A stretch of DNA of 9,912 nucleotides, taken from NCBI GenBank assembly GCA_946478915.1, contig CAMLER010000141.1, positions 1 to 9,912 on the forward strand. Direction: 5' to 3'. Position 1 is the stretch's first letter. The number at the start of each line of letters is the position of its first letter. Shown piece by piece: positions 1 through 7,352 of this stretch. Below the pieces are notes generated by a model. The model did not search any database. It saw only the letters and a program-made list of their open reading frames with translations, and had not been told where the DNA came from. This DNA comes from an uncultured Chryseolinea sp. (GTDB taxonomy: Bacteria; Bacteroidota; Bacteroidia; Cytophagales; Cyclobacteriaceae). The position numbers were made by a program, and so were the translations under genes.

Positions 1-1
1 C

Positions 2-598
2 TTCACAGTAGCAATTTCGCCTCTCGTAGAGTGGAATATGAACGCAACATTCCCTGAATTTCTTAAAGAGTTCGAAATATGGGCGAAAAATGCGGAGAGC
101 CAGGCGACTAATCTAACCAAGGTGATGACAACTTTTGCCACCCCTTCGGAAGTGCTCATTGGTCTTCTTGTTATTGCCGTGCTTCCTGCAATTGGCGAAG
201 AGGTTGTGTTCCGGGGACTTTTTCAAAACGAATTAATGCGAGCGTCCGGTAATATTCATGTCGCCATTTGGTTGTCCGCTTTTATCTTCAGCACAATTCA
301 TTTTCAGTTCTATGGTTTCATTCCACGGCTTTTGCTCGGCGGATTATTTGGCTACTTATATTTCTGGTCAGGTAATTTGTTGATTCCGATTGTGGCTCAT
401 TTTTTTAACAACGCGTTTGGCGTTATCATGATCTATCTGTATCAACACAAAATCACAGACCTAAATGTAGAAGACAATACTGCAGCGCCAATAACTTACG
501 TATTAATGAACCTTGTTATAACGGCCGGGCTATTATATTATTTTCGGAAGCATTATCAAAGTATCAGGGAAAACCGCCCTGCTGATTTTTATGAATAA
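2..598 (+). CDS. CPBP-family intramembrane metalloprotease (5' end missing)
   Basis: The reading frame is open to the left edge: twelve codons precede the first ATG (base 38) without a stop, and the family normally has further membrane helices before the conserved core, so the true start lies outside the window. Numbered from that ATG, the three CPBP (Abi/Rce1-like) motifs are visible: EEVVFR at 54-59 (EExxxR), F84-S-T-I-H88 (FxxxH) and HFFNN at 121-125 (HxxxN). These glutamates, histidines and asparagine form the metal and catalytic site in the family. Hydrophobic segments near 37-52, 74-90, 95-130 and 152-168 suit a polytopic inner-membrane protein. Bacterial members are mostly uncharacterised, and the substrate here is unknown. 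It lies 24 bases upstream of cdsA on the same strand, so co-transcription is likely. Family assignment is secure; function is not. Confidence 0.9.
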   Translation, partial: FTVAISPLVEWNMNATFPEFLKEFEIWAKNAESQATNLTKVMTTFATPSEVLIGLLVIAVLPAIGEEVVFRGLFQNELMRASGNIHVAIWLSAFIFSTIHFQFYGFIPRLLLGGLFGYLYFWSGNLLIPIVAHFFNNAFGVIMIYLYQHKITDLNVEDNTAAPITYVLMNLVITAGLLYYFRKHYQSIRENRPADFYE

Positions 599-622
599 TT
601 TTTTGACAAATTCAGAGCACTG

Positions 623-1453
623 GTGAAATCGCCAATCTTAAAATATAATAACCTCACGCAACGTATTATCACCGGAGTGCTCGGAGCCGCCGGAATAATT
701 ACGGCGGTTTGCGTCAGTGAATGGTTATACTGCTTAGTGTTCTTCATCATTTGTTTATTTAGTTTGTTGGAGTTTTATAAGCTGGTGGGCCTCGATGGTC
801 ACGTTCCACAGAAAACCTTTGGAACATTTTGTGGAACTCTGATTTTTCTGCTTTCATTTTTTATCGAACGCGGTGATATTTCTCACCGGTTTTACTTCCT
901 CATCTTCCCGATAGTATCCTGTGTCTACATGATAAAGCTTTATAAAAAATTCGAGCGCAAACCGTTTACCAATATCGCGTTCAACCTGTTGGGAATTTTT
1001 TATGTTGCGGTTCCATTCGCACTCACTAACGTAGCTGTATATGACGAAGGAGTTTATAATTTTGAGATTATCTTAGGTTTGTTGCTCATCTTATGGGCGA
1101 GTGACACGGGAGCCTATTTCGCCGGAACATTCCTTGGAAAGCGAAAACTTTTTGAACGCATCTCCCCAAAGAAATCGTGGGAAGGATTTTTCGGAGGTGC
1201 TTTTCTCGCCATGATATTCGCGTTCGGGTTATCTCGCTACTTCCAAACACTTACGCAGCTGCAATGGCTGGTGATTGGCGTTATCGTTGTCATAGGTGGT
1301 ACTTTTGGAGACTTGGTTGAATCGCTGCTAAAAAGAAGTATCGAGATTAAAGATTCCGGAAACAGTCTGCCCGGTCATGGAGGATTTCTGGACAGGTTTG
1401 ATGGGCTATATATTTCAGCACCTTTTATCGTTGCATATCTCGAAATCTTCTGA
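623..1453 (+). CDS. cdsA: Phosphatidate cytidylyltransferase (CDP-diglyceride synthase)
   Basis: This integral membrane enzyme makes CDP-diacylglycerol from phosphatidic acid and CTP, the branch point for phosphatidylethanolamine and anionic phospholipids. The protein (276 residues, usual length) has many hydrophobic helices. It ends with the full CdsA signature at about 234-260: SLLKRS, then the conserved KD pair at 243-244, then PGHGGFLDRFD. The polar loops WASDTGAYFAG (158-168) and SPKKSWEGFFGG (181-192) are also typical. The start is GTG at 623; no in-frame ATG lies near it, and the GTG overlaps the stop of an 11-codon frame beginning at 591. It sits 24 bases after the CPBP gene and 17 bases before the DoxX gene, so the three are probably one transcript. 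psd, the end of the same lipid route, lies 2 kb downstream. Confidence 0.96.
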   Translation: MKSPILKYNNLTQRIITGVLGAAGIITAVCVSEWLYCLVFFIICLFSLLEFYKLVGLDGHVPQKTFGTFCGTLIFLLSFFIERGDISHRFYFLIFPIVSCVYMIKLYKKFERKPFTNIAFNLLGIFYVAVPFALTNVAVYDEGVYNFEIILGLLLILWASDTGAYFAGTFLGKRKLFERISPKKSWEGFFGGAFLAMIFAFGLSRYFQTLTQLQWLVIGVIVVIGGTFGDLVESLLKRSIEIKDSGNSLPGHGGFLDRFDGLYISAPFIVAYLEIF

Positions 1454-1470
1454 CCTTAATATTCGATCAA

Positions 1471-1926
1471 ATGGGTACCACCTTATACGCTCGACTTAAC
1501 CAATTCTTCGAACGCCGGAAGGATTATGGCGTTATTTTTTTGAGACTGATCATCGGCTGGCGACTTATTGATGGTACACAGGATAATGTATTCAGTTGGG
1601 ATCGTATGATCGAATTCAAGGTCTTTTTGGAGCAGCAAAATTTTGCTTACCCATTGGCGGCGGCGATTATCTCCGTCTACGCCCAATTTATATGCGGGGC
1701 GCTTTATATTGTTGGACTGCTGATCCGACCTGCGGCGATCATCATGATCATCAATTTTATGGTTGCTCTTCTAATGGTGCATTGGGGTACCTCATTTATC
1801 GATTCTTTTCAGGCATTAATGATGCTTTTCGGATCGATTTTTTTCCTATTCAATGGAGCTGGCGAGCTTTCCCTGGATAAACTGCTCGGCACCACCAAAC
1901 CGTCTAATGGCCGACTGTCACAATGA
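1471..1926 (+). CDS. DoxX-family membrane protein
   Basis: A 151-residue protein with about four hydrophobic segments (roughly 21-31, 58-84, 86-104 and 113-128) and little soluble sequence, the size and layout of DoxX/DoxD-like proteins. Features typical of the family are the N-terminal segment IFLRLIIGWRLIDG, where the conserved arginine precedes a glycine-rich helix, the small-residue-rich segment after A63 with G76, and the late FLFNGAGELSLDKLL stretch before a polar tail. The name comes from the thiosulfate:quinone oxidoreductase subunit of Acidianus, but most bacterial members have no proven reaction, so only membrane location is inferred. The ATG start is 17 bases after cdsA, indicating co-transcription. 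No further gene follows in this transcript; a 155-base gap precedes the glutamate dehydrogenase. Confidence 0.8.
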   Translation: MGTTLYARLNQFFERRKDYGVIFLRLIIGWRLIDGTQDNVFSWDRMIEFKVFLEQQNFAYPLAAAIISVYAQFICGALYIVGLLIRPAAIIMIINFMVALLMVHWGTSFIDSFQALMMLFGSIFFLFNGAGELSLDKLLGTTKPSNGRLSQ

Positions 1927-2022
1927 AATTTGGAGGAATATCGATTGGCCCAAATTGTCTTTCTAAATAATAAGTTCTAAAATGGTTTCTATTTGAAAAG
2001 GGAAAGCAATGACCTTATTTTT

Positions 2023-2030
2023 TATCTTTG
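2023..2030 (+). promoter_or_regulatory. Candidate -7 promoter element for the glutamate dehydrogenase gene
   Basis: TATCTTTG matches the Bacteroidota -7 consensus TAnnTTTG exactly and lies 51 bases before the GDH start codon, leaving a leader of about 45 bases. The nearest upstream TTTG (1992-1995) is 27 bases away instead of the usual 19-20, so the -33 element is absent or poor. The 155-base gap after the DoxX gene also supports an independent promoter. The rest of the gap holds nothing else I can name with confidence. Confidence 0.45.
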
Positions 2031-2081
2031 CAACCGTTTTCGAAGGATATTTTTTCATTTTGACTCAATCTCATTTCAGGT

Positions 2082-3356
2082 ATGGCGTACATAGAACCGG
2101 CACCTCTTAAGGATAAAGAAAATCCGTTCGAGGCAATGATGACCAGATTTCACAAAGCCTCACAGCTCTTGGGGTTGGAGGAGCAAATTTATAATGTCCT
2201 GAAGAATCCGGCCCGCCAGGTGATTGTTTCCCTTCCCGTTACAATGGATGATGGAAGCATTAGAGTTTTTGAAGGCTATCGGGTTATACATTCTACAATC
2301 CTGGGACCTTCCAAAGGAGGTATTCGTTTTGACCCTCATGTCAACCTTGATGAGGTAAAAGCGCTCGCCGCGTGGATGACCTGGAAATGCGCCGTGGTTG
2401 ATATTCCGTATGGTGGGGCAAAAGGAGGAGTGACCTGCAATCCCCGGGAGATGTCGGCAGGCGAGATTGAAAGATTAATGCGCGCCTATACCCAAGCCAT
2501 GGCCGACGTGTTTGGACCCGATCGCGATATTCCGGCACCGGATATGGGGACCGGTCCCCGCGAGATGGCATGGTTGATGGACCAGTTTTCCAGGGTACAG
2601 GGAATGACCACCCACGCTGTCGTCACGGGGAAACCGCTGGTAATGGGAGGTTCGCTTGGCAGAACTGAAGCAACCGGTCGCGGGGTAATGGTCTCGGCCA
2701 TGGCTGCAATAGAAAAAATGAAGATCAATCCCTACAAAGCGACCTGCGCAGTTCAGGGATTTGGAAACGTTGGATCGTGGGCAGCAAGCCTGCTGCAGGA
2801 ACGGGGATTAATTATTCAGGCAGTGAGCGACCTTTCTGGGGCATATTACAACGAAAAGGGTATTGACATCGCGGGCGTCATTAAGTACAGAGAGGCCAAC
2901 AACGGAGTACTGGAAGGATTTACCGGTGGTGAGAAAATATCAAACGAAACTTTACTGACATTACCTGTCGATCTGTTGGTACCGGCCGCGACGGAGGATG
3001 TGATAACCCATACCAACGCACCACACATCCGGGCAAAATTGATTGTGGAGGGAGCAAATGGCCCGACATCGTCAAAAGCTGACAATATTATTCATGAGAA
3101 GGGTATCGTAGTAGTACCTGATATTCTTGCCAATGCCGGCGGCGTAACGGTTTCATATTTTGAATGGGTACAAAACAGACTCGGGTATAAATGGACCGCT
3201 GACCGTGTTAATCGCAGATCTGATCGGATCATGAAAGATGCATTCATTAACGTATATAAAATCGCCCAGCAATATCAGGTGCCACTTCGAATAGCGGCGT
3301 ATATGGTGGCGATAGACAAAGTTGCCAAAACCTATAAGTACCGCGGCGGGTATTGA
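2082..3356 (+). CDS. Glu/Leu/Phe/Val-family dehydrogenase, probable glutamate dehydrogenase
   Basis: Cytoplasmic enzyme that interconverts glutamate with 2-oxoglutarate and ammonia using NAD(P), linking carbon and nitrogen metabolism. At 424 residues it has the length of the small hexameric class. In the substrate domain GPSKGGIRF (75-83) contributes K78, WK (101-102) gives K102, and the family signature IPYGGAKGGV (108-117) holds the catalytic lysine K114. The catalytic aspartate is D154 in PAPDMGTGPRE. The Rossmann domain begins near 220 with AVQGFGNVG (223-231). The C-terminal NAGGVTVSYFEW (351-362) is also characteristic. Glutamate rather than leucine or phenylalanine specificity is inferred from overall resemblance and length; cofactor preference cannot be read safely. 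The start follows a TATCTTTG element with no clear Shine-Dalgarno sequence, as is usual in this phylum. It lies between DoxX and psd without an obvious pathway link. Confidence 0.93.
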   Translation: MAYIEPAPLKDKENPFEAMMTRFHKASQLLGLEEQIYNVLKNPARQVIVSLPVTMDDGSIRVFEGYRVIHSTILGPSKGGIRFDPHVNLDEVKALAAWMTWKCAVVDIPYGGAKGGVTCNPREMSAGEIERLMRAYTQAMADVFGPDRDIPAPDMGTGPREMAWLMDQFSRVQGMTTHAVVTGKPLVMGGSLGRTEATGRGVMVSAMAAIEKMKINPYKATCAVQGFGNVGSWAASLLQERGLIIQAVSDLSGAYYNEKGIDIAGVIKYREANNGVLEGFTGGEKISNETLLTLPVDLLVPAATEDVITHTNAPHIRAKLIVEGANGPTSSKADNIIHEKGIVVVPDILANAGGVTVSYFEWVQNRLGYKWTADRVNRRSDRIMKDAFINVYKIAQQYQVPLRIAAYMVAIDKVAKTYKYRGGY

Positions 3357-3406
3357 TCCCAACTATGAATCTGTTTCACACAATCGTTAACTTTTCGTAG
3401 CCTTGC

Positions 3407-3434
3407 TGTGTTGATTTTATAAACACAATTTTTT
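3407..3434 (+). terminator. Weak candidate Rho-independent terminator after the GDH gene
   Basis: TGTGTT (3407-3412) can pair with AACACA (3422-3427) around a 9-base loop, followed by a run of six T residues (3429-3434). The stem is short and AT-rich, so it is weak. It ends only 19 bases before the psd start codon, so it could instead be an attenuating hairpin in a GDH-psd transcript or chance. Confidence 0.3.
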
Positions 3435-3453
3435 AAAGACCTAATATTTAATT

Positions 3454-4113
3454 ATGACGATCCACAAAGAGGGACGATTGATACTTTTTATTTTGCTGAT
3501 AATTCTTTTTGCGCTCAACTGGGCAATACTCTATTTCTTCCCACAAAATGTTTGGGTGCAAAACAGCGTGATCTTTGCAAGCGTTATTTTCTATCTTTTA
3601 TTTCTACAATTCTTTCGAAACCCGGTCTTTTCAATTTCCGAAAATGATAAACATGTGCTCGCTCCTGCGGATGGTAAGGTCGTTGTGATTGAAGAAACGG
3701 AAGAGACGGAATACTTCAAGAGCAGGCGAAAACAAATTTCAATTTTCATGTCGCCAGTCAATGTACATGTAAATCGGATGCCTGTACGAGGAATTGTGAG
3801 CTTCTTTAAATACCATCCTGGCAAATACCTTGTAGCGTGGCATCCAAAGTCCAGCACAGAAAATGAACGGTCCACTGTAGTAGTGAAAATGGAGTCTGGT
3901 GTAGAAATACTGTTCCGCCAGATCGCCGGGGCGCTGGCGCGACGAATCAAAACTTATGTAAAAGTCGGACAACCTTTTCAACAGGGACAGGAATTTGGCT
4001 TTATTAAATTCGGGTCTCGTGTTGATGTGTTCCTGCCTTTAGATGCCAAGATCAGCGTTTCTATCGGTGACATTACGAAGGGAGGACGGACCATAATTGC
4101 TGAACTACCTTAG
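3454..4113 (+). CDS. psd: Phosphatidylserine decarboxylase proenzyme
   Basis: Pyruvoyl-dependent membrane-associated enzyme that converts phosphatidylserine to phosphatidylethanolamine, the last step of the route started by CdsA. The 219-residue length fits the short bacterial/archaeal-type family. The N-terminus has two hydrophobic helices (about 8-28 and 36-53) that anchor it to the inner membrane. The core begins with LAPADGKVVVIE (69-80), followed by FMSPVNVHVNRMPVRG (98-113) and WHPKSSTENER (129-139). The predicted self-cleavage site is G187-S188 in KFGSRVDVFLP; cleavage would give a beta chain and an alpha chain with an N-terminal pyruvoyl group made from S188. The ATG start is preceded by an A/T-rich leader without a Shine-Dalgarno sequence. 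It is 97 bases downstream of the GDH gene; whether it has its own promoter is unclear. A phosphatidylserine synthase gene is not in the window. Confidence 0.95.
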   Translation: MTIHKEGRLILFILLIILFALNWAILYFFPQNVWVQNSVIFASVIFYLLFLQFFRNPVFSISENDKHVLAPADGKVVVIEETEETEYFKSRRKQISIFMSPVNVHVNRMPVRGIVSFFKYHPGKYLVAWHPKSSTENERSTVVVKMESGVEILFRQIAGALARRIKTYVKVGQPFQQGQEFGFIKFGSRVDVFLPLDAKISVSIGDITKGGRTIIAELP

Positions 4114-4177
4114 AATCTCAAACTTGGGCTTGTAATATTAAGGGCAAATTGGAGCAATCTTATCTCCTGACCCTCGT

Positions 4178-4185
4178 TACATTTG
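4178..4185 (+). promoter_or_regulatory. Candidate -7 promoter element upstream of the desaturase gene
   Basis: TACATTTG fits TAnnTTTG exactly, but no TTTG lies 19-20 bases upstream, and the implied leader would be about 145 bases. An alternative in the same 223-base gap (4114-4336) is TTTG at 4218-4221 followed after 19 bases by the imperfect TATTGTGT (4241-4248), which would give a leader near 85 bases. One of the two probably drives the desaturase gene; the sequence does not decide which. No RNA gene or small coding frame is evident in the gap. Confidence 0.3.
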
Positions 4186-4336
4186 CACTGGCATTGTAAA
4201 TCCATCGGCAGTGTTTTTTTGTTGAAGCCTAACACTCGTTTATTGTGTTATTCTTTCTACTTTTAAAATTCTATTGATCAGTTAATTACCCTGCCGCAAT
4301 TTTTTTGAGCGTTCTGTTTACCTTAACCTTTTCATC

Positions 4337-5446
4337 ATGAAGCATGCTAGTGCAATAAAGTTCTCGCCAGCACGTGCAGATTTTTTTTCAACGCTTAACC
4401 AACGCGTTAGCGAATACTTCAAATCAAATAATATCAGCCGGTATGCTAACACGCAAATGAAAGTCAAGACCATTTGTATGTTTGCACTTTATTCAGTTCC
4501 CTATTTTTTAATGATAACACAAACGGTGACCAATGTATGGTTGATGCTTGGGCTATGTTTGGTAATGGGGACAGGTATTGCTGGAATCGGACTGGCGGTA
4601 ATGCATGATGCAAATCATGGATCGTACTCAAACAAAAGCTGGATAAACAACGCAGTAGGTTATTCCCTTAACATTATGGGAGCCGGCGCCTTCAATTGGA
4701 AGGTACAGCACAACGTACTCCATCATACTTATACAAATATCCATGACGTGGACGAAGATATCAGTCCTCGCGGCATCCTGAGAATGACTCCTCACAGCGA
4801 ATGGAAATCATTTCATAAGTTTCAGCATATATACGCATGGTTTGTCTATGGGCTGATGACCTTAGTCTGGGTCATCGCTAAAGATTTTGTAAGGCTCAGT
4901 CGTTATCACAAAGATGGTCTTGTAAAAAAACAAAAGGCAGATATCCGGACTGAGTGGGCAATTCTTATAGCAACTAAATTATTTTACCTCGTTTACATAC
5001 TGATCATACCAATGATGCTTTTGTCGATCACATGGTGGCAGTGGCTCATTGGATTTCTGGGCATGCATTATGTAGCAGGATTCATTCTTGCCGTGATATT
5101 TCAACCTGCACATGTTATTGATGGAACTGAATTTCCATTGCCTGATGAAAATGGCAAGATGGATAATAGCTGGGCTATCCATCAACTGCATACGACAACA
5201 AATTTCGCAAACAACAGCACCTTTTTCTCCTGGTACGTCGGAGGTTTAAATTTTCAAGTGGAACATCACCTCTTCCCCAATGTGTGCCATGTTCATTATA
5301 AAAAGATCTCTTCCATCGTTAAGGCGACAACAGAAGAATTTGGTTTGCCTTATAAGTCTGAACCACGCTTTATTGACGCGCTGATTGGTCATGGCCGATT
5401 GCTTAAACAGCTCGGAAAACGACCTGTGCTGCACATCAGCCGCTAG
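4337..5446 (+). CDS. Membrane fatty acid desaturase (acyl-lipid/acyl-CoA, delta-6-like class)
   Basis: Di-iron integral membrane desaturase that introduces a double bond into fatty acyl chains, usually to adjust membrane fluidity. All three histidine boxes are present in the 369-residue protein: HDANH at 90-94 (HxxxH), HNVLHH at 125-130 (HxxxHH) and QVEHH at 307-311 (QxxHH). The H282 and H285 pair in HQLHTTTNF is also conserved in this class. Hydrophobic stretches near 45-65, 67-89, 166-181 and 210-255 provide the membrane core. The glutamine in the third box resembles the front-end desaturase group, but no N-terminal cytochrome b5 domain is present, so electrons must come from a separate ferredoxin or cytochrome. 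Regiospecificity and substrate form cannot be read from sequence. The stop codon lies 4 bases from the stop of the convergent STN-domain gene. It probably belongs functionally with cdsA and psd upstream. Confidence 0.93.
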   Translation: MKHASAIKFSPARADFFSTLNQRVSEYFKSNNISRYANTQMKVKTICMFALYSVPYFLMITQTVTNVWLMLGLCLVMGTGIAGIGLAVMHDANHGSYSNKSWINNAVGYSLNIMGAGAFNWKVQHNVLHHTYTNIHDVDEDISPRGILRMTPHSEWKSFHKFQHIYAWFVYGLMTLVWVIAKDFVRLSRYHKDGLVKKQKADIRTEWAILIATKLFYLVYILIIPMMLLSITWWQWLIGFLGMHYVAGFILAVIFQPAHVIDGTEFPLPDENGKMDNSWAIHQLHTTTNFANNSTFFSWYVGGLNFQVEHHLFPNVCHVHYKKISSIVKATTEEFGLPYKSEPRFIDALIGHGRLLKQLGKRPVLHISR

Positions 5447-5450
5447 TGCC

Positions 5451-7352
5451 TTATAAGAATCTGACGCCTACTTTCGCGCCCAACCACATCTTCATATTGA
5501 GATCGTTGCTGTATGTCCGATCATACAGGAGATGCGGGGTATAGTCTGTAAAAAGGGGTTTGTATTTGTCGTACGTAGAGTCGGTCACATAGCCGTTCAA
5601 GGTAACTCCGAATGCAAATCCGATATACTTCATCGCCTGAATTTCAAGACCGAGATACAGCTTATTAATTAAATTGATGGCATCGATCGAACTGCCATAC
5701 ACCACTTGATTCGAGGTAAGGTCAACGTTCAGGCTAAGCCTTCTGGTGAGTCTGGGAGCTGTTCCAATACCATAACCAAAAGTCCAGGTAGTTTCATCAT
5801 CTTTGAACGAGTCAGGTTTGGCACCTACGGTGAGGATATTGTAAAACTGTCGCACACCTGTTCGAAACGCAACGTTGGTATAAAATATTTCGTCAGCCGA
5901 TACTTCGAACTTGTGATAACCTTTCAAAGAAAAACTTAGGAATCCTAAGGGAATCCCTCTGATACTATCGTTAAAATTTAGAAGTCCGATTTGTGCGCCC
6001 CGAACCCGGGTTGCATAATTCAAAATAGCAGACACCTGTGCGCCGCTCAAATCCCTGGTTGCAATGTTCACCAGTCCCGCTACCTGCGCACCCTTTATAT
6101 CCTTTAGCGCAAAATTCAGAAGGCCAGAAACCTGTGCTCCTGTCATCGTACCCGCCGTAAAATTTGTAAGTCCTGAAACTTGCGCCGGGCGGGTGTCTTG
6201 AGTGGAGAAGTTAAATAATCCGGCAATGTGCGGACCCTCCTGCATTCCAATGGTTCCATTGCCAAGCCCGGCAAGATGCACCCCGCGCGAGTCGCGATAA
6301 GTAAGATTAAGCAATCCAGCCATCGAAAATTTATTGGATGAATTTCCATTGAGATTGATCGCTCCTGCGAATTGATAACCATTGACAGAATCGCGGTTCA
6401 TATTAAGAATGCCGGCCATCTGCATCTTGTTCATTTTTCCCCCAACGGAATTGAAGATGCCTGCAAACTGAGCGCCGTCCATGTTACCACGAATAATATT
6501 GAACATTCCGCCGAACTCAAACTCCTTTACCCCTAACGCATAACCTCCATACAGATTGACTGAAAAATCGTTGATGACATTTCCACTTAACTTATGATTT
6601 GTTCCCACAAACGGAACTACGGAAAATTGAAACTTCCGGTACAACGTGTCCCGAATGTTTTGCATGTTCACTTCCTGGGGACTGACCTTTGTTTTCCAGA
6701 ATCGTTTTATCTTTTGTTTCACGCTATCTGCGAAAATATTCACCTTGTCGGCAGGTTCGCTGATAGCGATATTTATAAGGCGCCGCCGGTCGCTCGTCAC
6801 GGCTACAACGGTGTCGCTATAGTTGAGTTTTCGGATCGCCAGTTTCACTTCTTCTCCAGTTGGTTGATCAACTTCCAATTGAAAATAACCAAAGGAGTCG
6901 GTTACTGTAGAGGAGAGCGAAACAGGATCATAAATACTAACGTTCTGGAGGCGTTTACCCGTGGATTCGTCAACCACATACCCGGTGATTCGCTGCTCCT
7001 TTTCCTCGCGTTTTGGAGCCTGCATAAGAATAACATATTTACCACGAGCCTTATAATCGATCGTCCCTCCGAAAATTTCATCCAGAACTTCGCGGACCGT
7101 TTTTCTTTGGAAATTCTGGCTGATACTTCGATCTGCATCAATAATTTCAGAATTATAAGAAAATGTGAAGCGTGCTTCGCGGGAGATTTTATTTAGTACA
7201 ATTTCAAGCGGCTCTTGTTGAAAGTTCAAACTGATGACTCGTTCTAGTATCGGAATCGGGTCATCAGTTTCAAACGTTTTTGAACTTGCCGTGTTCAGAG
7301 CAAAAACTACGACGACTAGCAGACATTGTATCCTGAGACAATTAATTTCCAC
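5451..7352 (-). CDS. Exported STN / carboxypeptidase-regulatory-like protein with 16-residue surface repeats
   Basis: Third gene of the sigma/anti-sigma operon, 633 residues. A signal peptide (hydrophobic 10-20, probable cleavage near 22-25) is followed by an STN (secretin and TonB N-terminus short) domain at about 45-111 and a carboxypeptidase-regulatory-like beta-sandwich at about 120-198. A linker then leads to roughly 13 tandem repeats from 282 to 485, of the form G-[LIAM]-x-N-[FLIM]-x6-G-[AVP]-Q-[VIF]-[AS]. The last part (486-633) is rich in alternating hydrophobic residues and ends in KVGVRFL, suggesting outer-membrane beta strands. The repeats resemble the LA_2272-type surface repeat described in Leptospira (from memory, not searched). 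There is no TonB plug or long receptor barrel. The start is GTG: an in-frame TAG lies five codons upstream, no ATG precedes the signal peptide, and an SD-like AGAAGG (complement of 7361-7366) lies about 8 bases before it. It overlaps the FecR gene by 11 bases, implying translational coupling. By analogy with FecA, the STN domain may contact the periplasmic part of the anti-sigma factor. Confidence 0.82.
   Translation of the reverse strand: MEINCLRIQCLLVVVVFALNTASSKTFETDDPIPILERVISLNFQQEPLEIVLNKISREARFTFSYNSEIIDADRSISQNFQRKTVREVLDEIFGGTIDYKARGKYVILMQAPKREEKEQRITGYVVDESTGKRLQNVSIYDPVSLSSTVTDSFGYFQLEVDQPTGEEVKLAIRKLNYSDTVVAVTSDRRRLINIAISEPADKVNIFADSVKQKIKRFWKTKVSPQEVNMQNIRDTLYRKFQFSVVPFVGTNHKLSGNVINDFSVNLYGGYALGVKEFEFGGMFNIIRGNMDGAQFAGIFNSVGGKMNKMQMAGILNMNRDSVNGYQFAGAINLNGNSSNKFSMAGLLNLTYRDSRGVHLAGLGNGTIGMQEGPHIAGLFNFSTQDTRPAQVSGLTNFTAGTMTGAQVSGLLNFALKDIKGAQVAGLVNIATRDLSGAQVSAILNYATRVRGAQIGLLNFNDSIRGIPLGFLSFSLKGYHKFEVSADEIFYTNVAFRTGVRQFYNILTVGAKPDSFKDDETTWTFGYGIGTAPRLTRRLSLNVDLTSNQVVYGSSIDAINLINKLYLGLEIQAMKYIGFAFGVTLNGYVTDSTYDKYKPLFTDYTPHLLYDRTYSNDLNMKMWLGAKVGVRFL
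5946..6509 (-). repeat. Tandem 48-bp coding repeat array (12 units plus a degenerate thirteenth)
   Basis: The repeats encode residues 282-469 of the exported protein. Units 1-10 are exactly 16 residues each (282-441); units 11 and 12 are 14 residues (442-455 and 456-469); a degenerate unit follows at 470-485. Examples are GLTNFTAGTMTGAQVS, GLLNFALKDIKGAQVA and GLVNIATRDLSGAQVS. The 48-base period is visible in the DNA: related strings beginning ACCTGTGCGCC, ACCTGCGCACC, ACCTGTGCTCC and ACTTGCGCCGG on the plus strand start at 6034, 6082, 6130 and 6178. Units have otherwise diverged in sequence, so the array is old or under selection for length rather than a recent expansion. Confidence 0.9.

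Noticed and set aside
1927..1956. Inverted repeat AATTTGG / CCAAATT just after the DoxX stop, considered as a terminator
   Set aside because: The 7-base stem is AT-rich with a 16-base loop and is not followed by a T-run.
3374..3405. TTTC - 20 bases - TAGCCTTG as a psd promoter
   Set aside because: Each half has a mismatch to the Bacteroidota consensus, and the second half overlaps the edge of the hairpin found there; too weak to list.
3591..3950. A 119-codon minus-strand frame inside psd
   Set aside because: psd is conserved over its full length in the other frame, and the antisense product shows no family features.
4210..4236. Inverted repeat AGTGTT / AACACT after psd, considered as a terminator
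   Set aside because: The stem has six pairs around a long loop of about 15 bases, and the T-run lies inside the loop rather than after the stem.
5946..6509. Regular 48-bp spacing considered as a CRISPR array or intergenic repeat
   Set aside because: The repeats are diverged, have no unique spacers, and translate in one frame into a regular 16-residue protein repeat within a long gene.
6594..7196. A 200-codon open frame on the plus strand opposite the STN/carboxypeptidase-regulatory-like domains
   Set aside because: The minus-strand frame has a signal peptide, recognisable domains and operon context; the plus frame is cysteine- and histidine-rich without any recognisable domain and is a shadow of it.
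5451..7352. Calling the 633-residue protein a TonB-dependent receptor because of its STN domain and operon position
   Set aside because: It is too short, lacks a plug domain, and has a repeat array where the receptor barrel should be.
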